A DNA stretch of 10,293 nucleotides from Pyrinomonadaceae bacterium (GTDB lineage: Bacteria; Acidobacteriota; Blastocatellia; Pyrinomonadales; Pyrinomonadaceae): positions 1 to 10,293 of the forward strand of contig JACMMN010000404.1 in assembly GCA_014379075.1 (NCBI GenBank), written 5' to 3'. Positions 1-6,943 of the stretch are shown here, piece by piece (position 1 is the stretch's first letter; each line of letters begins with the position of its first letter). The notes beneath the pieces are model-generated. The model was given only the letters and a program-made list of their open reading frames with translations. It was not told the origin of the DNA and did no database searches. The translations under genes were made by a program, and so were the position numbers.

Positions 1-1305
1 ATTCGGAAATCCGCTGACGTCACCGCCGAGTATGCCCAACCGGCTGCCGCCGGGCGCGTTATATGCTAATGCCGGAAGACCCAGGTTCAAACGCAGCATT
101 TCATGTGCCTGCCCGTCATTGCCGGGACCGCCGATCACGGTAGTGTAGTTAGGCCCCGTAACAGCATTTACCGGTATACCGAATACAAATATCTGCGCCA
201 TGTCGTTACGTGGAGCAGGAGGGATATTAATGGGCACGATTGTGCCGTCAAATGTACCGTAAGTTTCCAGGGCGATCTCAATGAGCTTTGGTAATTCGGG
301 GTCCAGTACGGCATTGACCACAGGGGTGACCGTATAGTCCAATTGCGGCGGAAGAGAGTTGAATGCGTCCTTCAGGCCAAGTGGAACGACAACTTCATTT
401 ACAAGAGGATTGCCGAGCCGCGAGATCTGCTGCCAAGCCCCTTCACTGGTACGCGTTCCGTCAGACTGAATTACTCGGGTCGTGCGACGGCTAGCCGTTG
501 AAAAAACTCCGATGACAGCATCATCCGCCGTTGAACTAGCGGGAACCGCGCGAGTCCGCGTTACATCCGAGATCGGCACTTCGATCCCTATCGTGCTGAC
601 ATTGGCGGTTCTAAGGGAGTCAACGCCCCCGGTTGTCGAAAGTGAGCGATAATTGATTACGTCAAAAACGCCTAGATCAAGAAAAAACCCTTCGTCCCTC
701 TGGCCGGCGAAAACCTTTCCGCCACCAGGCAGGCCGTAAATCGCCGGCTGAGCGAGGCTCGCCTCATAATCCGGAGTGGTACGAGGGCCGATGTTCGACG
801 GCGGTGTTCGAAGTCCGGCAGCAATCAGCCTGCCTCTTCGTCCGGAAGTCCGATCAATTCGCCGCACCGTATAGGTTTGCGGCATATTGTAGTCCGGGTC
901 GGTCAGGGAAGTGATTCGGCCATCGGCATTGACAGCATTCATTCCCAAAACCGTGTTTGAGTTGACCGTCCGCGTTGTGAATTGGAACTGATAGGTAATA
1001 TCTTCAACTCCATCGCCTGTGTTGTCGATTTTGATCTCATACATTACAGTGTCGTCAAAACGGAAAAACTGCGGACCGTCCGACGGTCCCTGAAGGGGAA
1101 TAAAATTCGCCAGAATCGTGACAAAACCGTCACGTCCTGTCTCAGTACTGCGAAAAGCATACACGTCCGTATTATCGGCGTATCTGTCCATACTGATGAG
1201 CGGAGCTTCAGCGTGGCTCGAAGCAATCATCGGAATCGCCGACATCGAGAATATAAGAGCTAATCCGGTCAAGCTTTTGCCGATTGCCCTAAATTGTTTC
1301 TTCAT
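1..1305 (-). CDS. Secreted DUF4331 family protein, C-terminus cut by the window edge
   Basis: The frame is open for 435 codons from the ATG at 1305 to base 1 without a stop, so the 3' end lies outside the window. The start is supported by an AGGAG (1315-1319 on the complement), 9 bases upstream. Residues 1 to about 30 form a signal peptide: basic MKKQFRAIGK, then a hydrophobic stretch ending near MIASS. The mature protein opens with SSHAEAP (29-35) and ADNTDVYAF (43-51). Further on come NFIPLQGPSDGP (67-78) and IDNTGDGVEDITYQF (93-107), the arrangement typical of DUF4331, a secreted family of unknown function found in many environmental bacteria. Family members commonly start with SHREAP; here Arg is replaced by Ala. 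Members are usually only somewhat longer than this, so probably only a short C-terminal part is missing. The gene follows the DUF4394 gene on the same strand after 93 bases and may be co-transcribed with it. Family assignment is from remembered motifs; the biochemical role is unknown. Confidence 0.87.
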   Translation of the reverse strand, partial: MKKQFRAIGKSLTGLALIFSMSAIPMIASSHAEAPLISMDRYADNTDVYAFRSTETGRDGFVTILANFIPLQGPSDGPQFFRFDDTVMYEIKIDNTGDGVEDITYQFQFTTRTVNSNTVLGMNAVNADGRITSLTDPDYNMPQTYTVRRIDRTSGRRGRLIAAGLRTPPSNIGPRTTPDYEASLAQPAIYGLPGGGKVFAGQRDEGFFLDLGVFDVINYRSLSTTGGVDSLRTANVSTIGIEVPISDVTRTRAVPASSTADDAVIGVFSTASRRTTRVIQSDGTRTSEGAWQQISRLGNPLVNEVVVPLGLKDAFNSLPPQLDYTVTPVVNAVLDPELPKLIEIALETYGTFDGTIVPINIPPAPRNDMAQIFVFGIPVNAVTGPNYTTVIGGPGNDGQAHEMLRLNLGLPALAYNAPGGSRLGILGGDVSGFPN

Positions 1306-1398
1306 TATCTTTTTCTCCTATTACTTTAGAGGTCGCCGACCTGCGATCTGGGTCCGAGTCCCTTGGTTCCCGTTTGAAGATCGGCTTCCCGAATTGGC
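1306..1398 (-). other. Short spacer between the DUF4394 and DUF4331 genes
   Basis: These 93 bases separate two genes on the same strand. They contain the DUF4331 ribosome binding site and a weak inverted repeat (AGGT, 5-base loop, ACCT, near 1329-1341) with no following T tract. I see no convincing terminator, which is compatible with read-through from the DUF4394 gene. I also see no clear promoter. Confidence 0.4.
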
Positions 1399-3087
1399 TT
1401 AGTGGGTGTCGTAATTCGCCACAGGCATATCGCCATTTAAGCCGAATGCTTCCGACACAAGGACGCCGTTCGTGCTTCGGCGCCAGCGGAAGATACCGCC
1501 GGACTGGTTCCAAACCGAAACGTCCGTCTTGCCATCGCCGTCATAGTCGCCCTGCGTCGTAAGGTCCGGCTTCTCGCCTAGCTCCTGAGTTATCAAGCTG
1601 AAATTTGAGCTTCCCAGGATGTACCAGGTATAGACAGTTCCAGCTCTTACCGCGGTGAAATCGGTCTTGCCGTCGCCGTCATAATCGCCTGGCGTGACGA
1701 GATCGGATCCAAATCCCCACTGAACTTCGGCGTAACCGGCCGAGCTTTGCAGCAGGTAGAATTTGGCCAGTTCGCTTCCGGTCCCACGCCGTACGGCGAT
1801 ATCGAAACTTCCGTCGCCATCATAATCGCCCGGAGCCACGATGTCGGTATCGAATCCGAACTGCACAACCCGTATCATGCTTTTCGAGAAGTTCGCGATG
1901 TACCAGGTCATAAGGCCTCCGCTTCGGCGAACAACTCCCAGGTCAGTTGTTCCATCGCCGTCGAAATCTCGGGCAACGGGTTCATCGCCGGGCAATCCCC
2001 ATTGCTGAGTCCGGATAGTGTTGTCGGAACTCGCGATCACGTAAAAAGTCCCGTTCGTCTCGCGCCACACGGCAAGATCGGTCTTGCTGTCGCCGTCATA
2101 ATCGCCTGGAGTGATGGTGTCGCCGGGAAGTCCCCATTGCTGTTGAATAAAGCCCAAATCCGAGCTTCGAAGCGCGTACCAGGTGCTATTTGCAATGCGA
2201 AAAACCGACTTGTCCGTTCGGCCGTCGCCATCAAAATCGACATTTGCCGATGCGGACGCAGTGCTGCGGGCAATTGCAATGTCGCGTATCAGCGGGCCGC
2301 CGATGGGGCCTATCAGTGTCGCAGCACCGGTCACAAGATTGATCCTGTAAAGCGAAGAACTGGTTGCCCCCGTAATCTGTAGAGCGGCCAGGGCTGTATT
2401 GTTGCCGGGAGCAATATCAAAGCCCGCTTCCCCGGTAATATTCACGCCTAGCGCTCCTACAGTATTAAGAGTTCCCGCATTCGGCGGATTCTGCGTCGTC
2501 AGAATATCAAGATTTGAGTCCAGGTTGTAAAGAGTTGTCGCCGTCGCTCCGCTGAAGCTGTTGATATAACCCGATGCAACAATATTAGGATTTTGTGCCG
2601 CATTCGGATCACCTGCCGCATACGCTATAGTTCCGTCGGTAGCCGTCAGTGTGCCGTCATTCGGATTAAGCCGCAGATTTTGGTCCAAATCGGATGTAAC
2701 TCTAATGCGATCCGGAACCGGATTAAAGTCGAAACCGAAATTTGTACCGCTCAGTGTGAACGCTCCGGCCGTGCCGACTTGCGTCGCGACAGCGGTCGAT
2801 GTGTCGATGCGATAGATCCGGCTGCTGCTTCCAAGGCCAAACAGCAATCCCGTCGCCGGTCGAAAATCTATGCCTAGAATATTCTCGCCGCCCTGGAGGC
2901 CTGTTATCGGCAGCGTGCTGAGTATCGTGTTCGCCCTGGCGCTGTTAAAACGCACAAGGTTATTTGTTGTGGTGACCCCGTAAACCGAGAAGTTCGATGT
3001 TTGTGCGTTGATCGTGCCCGTTACCAGCATCGACGCAAACAAGAAAAGCACGGTGCACAAACCATGCCGAATAGAAAAGTTCTTCAT
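1399..3087 (-). CDS. Secreted DUF4394 protein with six C-terminal VCBS/FG-GAP-like repeats
   Basis: This encodes 562 residues from the ATG at 3087. The start is set by a near-perfect AAGGAGG (3094-3100 on the complement) 6 bases upstream and by a signal peptide beginning right there: MKNFSIRHG, a hydrophobic core, and TINAQ at about residue 29. An in-frame ATG at 3150 would add 21 charged residues ahead of the signal peptide and is disfavoured. Residues about 33-275 resemble DUF4394, a beta-rich domain, with SVYGVTTTNNLVRF (34-47), GIDFRPATGLLFGLG (72-86), YRID (92-95), FDFNPVPDRIRV (119-130) and GFDIAPGNN (222-230). From residue 284 there are six Asp-rich loops of the DxDGDGxTD type at 284, 329, 374, 421, 468 and 514, spaced 45-47 residues, each followed by an aromatic strand such as TWYI and a (Q)WGLPGD-like motif. 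Such loops bind calcium in related proteins. The protein ends at a GLNGDMPVANYD half-repeat with no anchor or sorting signal that I recognise. It is probably extracellular; the ligand is unknown. Confidence 0.88.
   Translation of the reverse strand: MKNFSIRHGLCTVLFLFASMLVTGTINAQTSNFSVYGVTTTNNLVRFNSARANTILSTLPITGLQGGENILGIDFRPATGLLFGLGSSSRIYRIDTSTAVATQVGTAGAFTLSGTNFGFDFNPVPDRIRVTSDLDQNLRLNPNDGTLTATDGTIAYAAGDPNAAQNPNIVASGYINSFSGATATTLYNLDSNLDILTTQNPPNAGTLNTVGALGVNITGEAGFDIAPGNNTALAALQITGATSSSLYRINLVTGAATLIGPIGGPLIRDIAIARSTASASANVDFDGDGRTDKSVFRIANSTWYALRSSDLGFIQQQWGLPGDTITPGDYDGDSKTDLAVWRETNGTFYVIASSDNTIRTQQWGLPGDEPVARDFDGDGTTDLGVVRRSGGLMTWYIANFSKSMIRVVQFGFDTDIVAPGDYDGDGSFDIAVRRGTGSELAKFYLLQSSAGYAEVQWGFGSDLVTPGDYDGDGKTDFTAVRAGTVYTWYILGSSNFSLITQELGEKPDLTTQGDYDGDGKTDVSVWNQSGGIFRWRRSTNGVLVSEAFGLNGDMPVANYDTH
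1402..2238 (-). repeat. Six in-frame repeats of about 138 bases encoding calcium-loop motifs
   Basis: A degenerate unit recurs six times within the DUF4394 gene, seen on the plus strand as variants of CCGTCGCCGTCATAATCGCC near 1540, 1671, 1812, 1952, 2089 and 2222. Each copy encodes the DxDGDGxTD loop. Conservation is highest over the Asp/Gly codons and low between them, so this is a diverged protein repeat, not a recent DNA duplication or a CRISPR array. Confidence 0.85.
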
Positions 3088-3130
3088 ATTTACCCTCCTT
3101 AAAGTAGACGCCGGATTGTCAGCCCGCCGA

Positions 3131-3148
3131 GCGAAACCGGGGTTTCGC
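3131..3148. promoter_or_regulatory. Perfect 8-base inverted repeat upstream of the DUF4394 gene
   Basis: GCGAAACC, a GG spacer, then GGTTTCGC. It lies 44-61 bases upstream of the ATG at 3087. As RNA on the minus strand it would form a stable hairpin (7 base pairs with a 4-base loop) in the leader, upstream of the AAGGAGG site but not covering it. As DNA it could be an operator for a dimeric regulator. There is no T tract directly after it, so a simple terminator is unlikely. The repeat is seen directly; its role is inferred. Confidence 0.45.
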
Positions 3149-3179
3149 ATAGTGATTTTCTGGCTTATCGCCTAAATAA

Positions 3180-3198
3180 TTTCGTTACAGAAACGAAA
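3180..3198. promoter_or_regulatory. Second inverted repeat, TTTCGTT-N5-AACGAAA
   Basis: Perfect 7-base arms (3180-3186 and 3192-3198) surround the spacer ACAGA. The repeat is 31 bases beyond the GCGAAACC repeat and about 93-111 bases upstream of the DUF4394 start. The AT-rich arms and 5-base spacer suit a dimeric repressor or activator site better than a transcription terminator. Function is inferred only from symmetry and position. Confidence 0.35.
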
Positions 3199-3429
3199 AT
3201 GAATGAGTCGTTTGATCGGTCCAAAAGCTCGCAAAGTATTCGTGATACTCAATAATTCGGCGATTTTTGTAATTCGGATTCGCATGTAAAAAGATTTTCA
3301 AAGTTTTCGTTTCCGCGTAGCTGCCATTTTGTCGAAAGCTGTCTATCCGCAGACAAGAATCTGCCGAAAAGTGCGAATCCAGCCTGCTTTTGATAATGTA
3401 TTTGTTTGGATTCGTTATTGACGCACCTT

Positions 3430-5232
3430 ATGGACCCGAATTTAATACGAAATTTTTCTATCATCGCGCATATCGACCATGGCAAATCAACGCTTGCCGA
3501 CCGGATTTTGCAGCTAACCGGTGCGGTTGCGGACCGCGATATGGAGGCTCAGCTTCTGGACGACATGGATCTCGAACGCGAGCGCGGCATTACCATTAAG
3601 GCCCATGCGGTCCGGCTCGATTACAAAGCAAAGGACGGAAAAAATTACATTCTGAATTTGATCGACACGCCCGGACACGTCGATTTTTCGTATGAAGTCT
3701 CGCGTTCGCTGTCCGCGTGCGAAGGTGCATTGCTTATCGTCGACGCATCGCAGGGCGTCGAGGCCCAAACACTGGCGAATACTTACCTTGCGATTGCCAA
3801 CAATCTCGAACTTATTCCCGTTCTCAACAAGATCGATCAGCCCTCGGCGGAACCCGACAGGATAAAAGAACAGATCGAAAATATTATAGGAATCGATGCG
3901 AGCGAAGCGGTTTTGACCAGTGCGAAAACGGGTGTCGGCGTTCCCGATATTCTCGAAGCTATTGTCGCCAAAGTTCCCGCTCCGCAAGGCGATTCGAACG
4001 CTCCGCTCAAGGCTTTGATCTTCGATTCGTGGTACGACAGCTATCGCGGCGTGATCGTTCTTTTCCGCATCTTCCAGGGCACAATTAAAAAGGGAACGAA
4101 GATAAAGTTCTTTAATACGGGCCGTGAATATTTAGTGGAAACGGTTGGGGTCAACAAGCCGCGCCCGACTCTGATAAACGAACTCGGAGCGGGCGAAGTC
4201 GGTTTCATGACCGCCTCGATTAAAACCGTGGCCGACGTTGAGATCGGCGATACGGTTACGGATGCGGCACGTCCTGTTGCCGAGCCGCTTCCCGGTTTCG
4301 AGGAAATAAGGCCGCTGGTGTTCGCGGGCCTTTATCCCATCGATGCTGTCCAATATGAAGATCTGCGCGACGCGATGGACAAGCTGCGTCTTAACGATTC
4401 GTCGTTTTTCTACGAGCCTGAATCTTCCACCGCACTAGGCTTCGGTTTCCGCTGCGGGTTTCTCGGATTGCTCCATATGGAGATCATCCAGGAACGCCTC
4501 GAGCGCGAATTTAACCTCGAATTGATAACCACCGCACCCGGCGTACGTTACCGCGTAACGACGACTGACGGCGAGGTTGCCGAGATCGATTCGCCCTCAA
4601 AAATGCCTGACACCGCCCGCATCACAAAGATCGAAGAGCCGTTCATCGAAGCCACTATTTTGACGAACGATACGTTCCTCGGCGGAATTCTCCCGCTGCT
4701 CGACGAGAAACGCGGCGTCCAGAAAAAATTCGAATACATAACCGAAAACCGCGTGATGCTGGTTTACGAACTGCCGCTGAATGAGATCGTCCTCGATTTT
4801 TACGACCGCCTCAAATCCGTTTCGAAAGGCTATGCATCGCTCGATTATCATCTGTCCGGCTACAAGGAAAGCAAGCTGGTAAAGCTCGACGTGCTTGTTT
4901 CCGGCGAACCGGTCGATGCCCTTTCGCTGATAATGCACTCCGACACCGCCACGTCAAAAGGCCGTCTTTTAGTCACGAAAATGAAGGAGCTTATCCCGCG
5001 GCAGATGTTCGAGGTCGCCATCCAGGCGGCAATCGGAAACAAGGTCATCGCCCGCGAAACCGTCAAAGCGATGGGCAAAAACGTCATCGCCAAATGCTAC
5101 GGCGGCGATATTTCCCGCAAACGCAAGCTGCTCGAAAAACAAAAAGAAGGCAAAAAGCGGATGAAAAAAGTCGGCCGCGTCGAGATCCCGCAGGAAGCTT
5201 TTCTGGCCGTTTTAAAAGTCAACGAGAGCTGA
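3430..5232 (+). CDS. lepA: Elongation factor 4 (LepA), ribosome-associated GTPase
   Basis: LepA/EF4 is a translational GTPase related to EF-G that acts on stalled or mistranslocated ribosomes and affects initiation and ribosome assembly. The GTPase signatures are complete: P-loop AHIDHGKST (13-21), switch I RGIT (52-55), DTPGH (79-83) with the catalytic-type His83, and NKID (133-136). The LepA-specific C-terminal domain is present, with PRQMFEVAIQAAIGNKVIAR, CYGGDISRKRKLLEKQKEGKK and a final VEIPQEAFLAVLKV. I chose the ATG at 3430, which gives 600 residues, close to the usual size, and starts a few residues before IRNFSIIAHIDHGKST. A TTG at 3406 would add eight residues (LDSLLTHL, the first read as Met). 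Neither start has a strong ribosome binding site, so the start is less certain than the identity. The common partner lepB (signal peptidase) does not follow, so the gene appears to be transcribed alone. Confidence 0.97.
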   Translation: MDPNLIRNFSIIAHIDHGKSTLADRILQLTGAVADRDMEAQLLDDMDLERERGITIKAHAVRLDYKAKDGKNYILNLIDTPGHVDFSYEVSRSLSACEGALLIVDASQGVEAQTLANTYLAIANNLELIPVLNKIDQPSAEPDRIKEQIENIIGIDASEAVLTSAKTGVGVPDILEAIVAKVPAPQGDSNAPLKALIFDSWYDSYRGVIVLFRIFQGTIKKGTKIKFFNTGREYLVETVGVNKPRPTLINELGAGEVGFMTASIKTVADVEIGDTVTDAARPVAEPLPGFEEIRPLVFAGLYPIDAVQYEDLRDAMDKLRLNDSSFFYEPESSTALGFGFRCGFLGLLHMEIIQERLEREFNLELITTAPGVRYRVTTTDGEVAEIDSPSKMPDTARITKIEEPFIEATILTNDTFLGGILPLLDEKRGVQKKFEYITENRVMLVYELPLNEIVLDFYDRLKSVSKGYASLDYHLSGYKESKLVKLDVLVSGEPVDALSLIMHSDTATSKGRLLVTKMKELIPRQMFEVAIQAAIGNKVIARETVKAMGKNVIAKCYGGDISRKRKLLEKQKEGKKRMKKVGRVEIPQEAFLAVLKVNES

Positions 5233-5236
5233 GCAT

Positions 5237-5280
5237 ATCAAAATGGTCCGTGACCACTTTTGTATTTTGATGTGTTTTGT
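5237..5280. terminator. Hairpin with T-rich tail after lepA, probable terminator
   Basis: Five bases after the lepA stop, ATCAAAAT (5237-5244) is complementary to ATTTTGAT (5264-5271). Inside it, GGTC-CGT-GACC forms a core stem, which can extend as AAAATGGTC against GACCACTTTT with one bulged C. T-rich sequence follows (CTTTTGTATTTTG, then GTTTTGT). It fits a Rho-independent terminator for lepA, although the T run is interrupted. On the other strand the same bases encode the last residues of a small peptide gene, so the structure serves two overlapping elements. Confidence 0.5.
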
Positions 5281-5387
5281 TCATAGCCGCTTATCTTCGA
5301 TGATTGGCCGAAGGCCGAATATGCCTGAACGCCGATCAGAAAACCAAATATAATGAGCCAAAGTGTGGTGGATGATATCTTTTTCAT
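5238..5387 (-). CDS. Small exported peptide of 49 residues, unknown family
   Basis: An ATG at 5387 opens 49 codons ending in TGA at 5238-5240. A GGAG lies 8 bases upstream (5396-5399 on the complement). The product begins MKKISSTTLW, continues with a hydrophobic core (LWLIIFGFLIGV, 9-20), and reaches AYSAFGQSS (22-30). Small residues at Ala25 and Gly27 make a plausible signal peptidase I site before Gln28. Cleavage would release a 22-residue hydrophilic peptide rich in Ser, Lys, Gly and Tyr and ending SGHGPF. If uncleaved it would be a single-pass membrane peptide with a short tail. There is no Cys in the mature part, so it is neither a lipoprotein nor a disulfide peptide. The gene lies 75 bases downstream of the hexose-phosphate mutase on the same strand and converges on lepA. 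I do not recognise the family. The start context and the signal peptide architecture argue for a real gene, but conservation is untested. Confidence 0.6.
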   Translation of the reverse strand: MKKISSTTLWLIIFGFLIGVQAYSAFGQSSKISGYEQNTSKYKSGHGPF

Positions 5388-5404
5388 GATTGCTGCTCCG
5401 TCTA

Positions 5405-5436
5405 AATATTTCGAGGCAAAAGCGCCTTCGAATATT
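5405..5436. promoter_or_regulatory. Imperfect hairpin between the mutase gene and the small peptide gene
   Basis: AATATT at 5405-5410 and 5431-5436 bracket AGGC and GCCT around a loop of AAAAGC, giving about ten paired bases plus mismatches. It sits between the mutase stop and the ribosome binding site of the small peptide gene. It could be a weak terminator for the mutase transcript or a leader structure of the peptide gene. No long T run follows on either strand, so the role is open. Confidence 0.3.
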
Positions 5437-5462
5437 AACGCGGAGAAATTATTGAAAAAGTG

Positions 5463-6833
5463 TCATTGGCGGTTCTGATCCGTTTCGCGAACGAATTCGT
5501 CGACTTTCGTTTCAACCATGTTCCTGATCTCCATTAAAGATTCCTCGGATTTGGCCTCGAACCTGAGAACGAGAATCGCCTGCGTATTCGATGCCCTCAC
5601 CAAACCCCAGCCGTTTTCGAACTTTATCCGGGCGCCGTCGATCGTAATTACTTCGTGATTACGGGCGAAATGATCGGCTATCTTTTGCACCACGGCAAAC
5701 TTGGTTTCGTCCGGACAATCGGTGCGAAGCTCGGGCGTCGAAAATGTTTCCGGGATGCCTGCGAAAAGTTCCGACAGTTTTTTGTCCGTTTTCGAGAGAA
5801 TTTCCAGCACTCTCGCGCCGGCGTATGTCGCATCGTCAAAGCCGTAAAAACGGTCGGCAAAGAATATGTGGCCGCTCATCTCACCGGCGAGAGCGGCTCC
5901 CGTTTCCTTCATTTTCGCTTTAATTATCGAATGCCCGGGCTTCCACATTATTGCCTTGCCGCCGAACTTCTCTATATCGTCGTACAGATTTTGCGAGCAT
6001 TTAACTTCCGCGATTATCGTCGCTCCGGGGTTTTCGGCGAGAATCTTGCGCGAAAACAATATCATCAGTTCATCACCCCATATTATCCGCCCGTTTTCAT
6101 CGACGACCCCGACCCGGTCGCCGTCGCCGTCAAATGCTATTCCGAGATCGGCGTTGTTATCCAAAACAGCTTTGATCATATCCTGCAAATTTTCGGTAAC
6201 CGTCGGATCTGCATGATGATTGGGAAAATTGGAATCGGGTTCGGTGAAAAGTTCGATCAGCTCGACACCGAGCTCTTTATAGATCGGCACAGCCGTGACG
6301 CCGCCCATTCCGTTTCCGCCGTCGATGACGACCTTTAGCCGCCGTTCGCCGAGATCTATTTTCGAAATTATGTCGCGCTTGTAATCCGCCAGGACCTCGA
6401 TCGTTTCGACGGTCCCGGAACCGGCGGGAAACTCGCCGGCGAGTGCTATTTCTTTAATTTCCTGGATCTGCGAACCGAAAAGCGTCGATTTTCCGAGACA
6501 GATCTTAAAACCGTTGTGGTCCGGCGGATTGTGCGAACCGGTGATCATCACGCCTCCGTCGACGTCTTTGGTAAAAACCGTGTGGTAAAGAACTGGCGTC
6601 GGCACCATGCCGATCAGCAGTACATCGCATCCGGTTTCGTTAAAGCCTTTTGTCAATAGATCACAAAAAACAGGCGAGCTTTTGCGGGCGTCGTAACCGA
6701 TAGCGATGCGTTTCGCTCCGTTTTGATGAAAAAACGTGCCGATCGCCTTCGCGAGCAGCTTCACCGTTTCTTCCGTCAATTGTTCATCAACGATCCCGCG
6801 AATGTCATATTCCCGAAAAATATTTTGATTCAT
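5463..6833 (-). CDS. Phosphomannomutase/phosphoglucomutase (AlgC/ManB type)
   Basis: This enzyme interconverts mannose-6-phosphate and mannose-1-phosphate, or the glucose equivalents, through a phosphoserine intermediate, supplying GDP-mannose and UDP-glucose precursors for envelope polysaccharide. The 456 residues show all four functional loops of the alpha-D-phosphohexomutase superfamily: the FREYDIRG start (6-13), the phosphoserine loop TGSHNPP (98-104, Ser100), the Mg-binding loop DGDGDR (235-240), the sugar-specificity loop GEMSGHIFF (317-325) and the C-terminal phosphate-binding RASNTQ (413-418). The GEMSGH loop and length match PMM/PGM rather than phosphoglucosamine mutase. The ATG at 6833 places FREYDIRG in its usual position. 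An in-frame ATG at 6872 would add 13 residues encoded by a repeat-like sequence and is unlikely. No clear Shine-Dalgarno site precedes 6833. Downstream on the same strand is the small exported peptide gene. Whether mannose or glucose phosphate is preferred cannot be read from sequence. Confidence 0.93.
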   Translation of the reverse strand: MNQNIFREYDIRGIVDEQLTEETVKLLAKAIGTFFHQNGAKRIAIGYDARKSSPVFCDLLTKGFNETGCDVLLIGMVPTPVLYHTVFTKDVDGGVMITGSHNPPDHNGFKICLGKSTLFGSQIQEIKEIALAGEFPAGSGTVETIEVLADYKRDIISKIDLGERRLKVVIDGGNGMGGVTAVPIYKELGVELIELFTEPDSNFPNHHADPTVTENLQDMIKAVLDNNADLGIAFDGDGDRVGVVDENGRIIWGDELMILFSRKILAENPGATIIAEVKCSQNLYDDIEKFGGKAIMWKPGHSIIKAKMKETGAALAGEMSGHIFFADRFYGFDDATYAGARVLEILSKTDKKLSELFAGIPETFSTPELRTDCPDETKFAVVQKIADHFARNHEVITIDGARIKFENGWGLVRASNTQAILVLRFEAKSEESLMEIRNMVETKVDEFVRETDQNRQ

Positions 6834-6846
6834 TAGAAGACTGATT

Positions 6847-6874
6847 TTCACGCAAAGCCGCGAAGGACGCAAAG
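6847..6874. repeat. CGCRAAG-type short repeat (CGCAAAG/CGCGAAG/CGCAAAG)
   Basis: Just upstream of the mutase start, three near-identical heptamers CGCAAAG (6851-6857), CGCGAAG (6859-6865) and CGCAAAG (6868-6874) occur at 8-9 base spacing, preceded by TTCA. From memory, very similar strings (TTTGCGT-CCTTCGCGG-CTTTGCGTGAA on the complement) are scattered in intergenic DNA of many unrelated bacteria. I therefore read this as one copy of an interspersed element, not as part of the mutase coding region. The copy number in this genome is unknown from one window. Confidence 0.5.
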
Positions 6875-6943
6875 TGCAGGGCAGCTTTTAAGAAATCGGG
6901 ATACGTCCGAATTAATGCGAGCCGTGTCGTAAAGCCGTATTTT

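Larger units (their letters stand above)
3088..3429. promoter_or_regulatory. Divergent intergenic region between the DUF4394 gene and lepA
   Basis: These 342 bases lie between two genes that point away from each other, so they should hold promoters for both. Two perfect inverted repeats lie on the side of the DUF4394 gene and are listed separately. The half next to lepA is AT-rich and includes TGATAAT (3391-3397), which resembles a -10 box, but I find no good -35 partner at the right distance. No conserved coding frame with a ribosome binding site was found here. Confidence 0.4.

Noticed and set aside
1522..2238. Regularly spaced near-identical 20-base strings that could suggest a CRISPR array
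   Set aside because: Spacing of about 138 bases, degeneracy at third codon positions and an intact frame show these are coding repeats for calcium loops.
1747..2382. Long plus-strand open frame of 211 codons
   Set aside because: It is antisense to the Asp-rich repeats of the DUF4394 gene, whose GC-rich repeating codons avoid stops on the other strand. It has no domain, signal peptide or ribosome binding site that I recognise.
3088..3150. N-terminal extension of the DUF4394 protein from an ATG at 3150
   Set aside because: It would put 21 polar residues ahead of the signal peptide, and the strong AAGGAGG is placed for the ATG at 3087. The GCGAAACC inverted repeat would become coding.
5655..6338. 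Plus-strand open frame of 227 codons
   Set aside because: It lies fully inside the phosphomannomutase gene on the opposite strand, whose reading is confirmed by four catalytic loops. The antisense product has no recognisable features.
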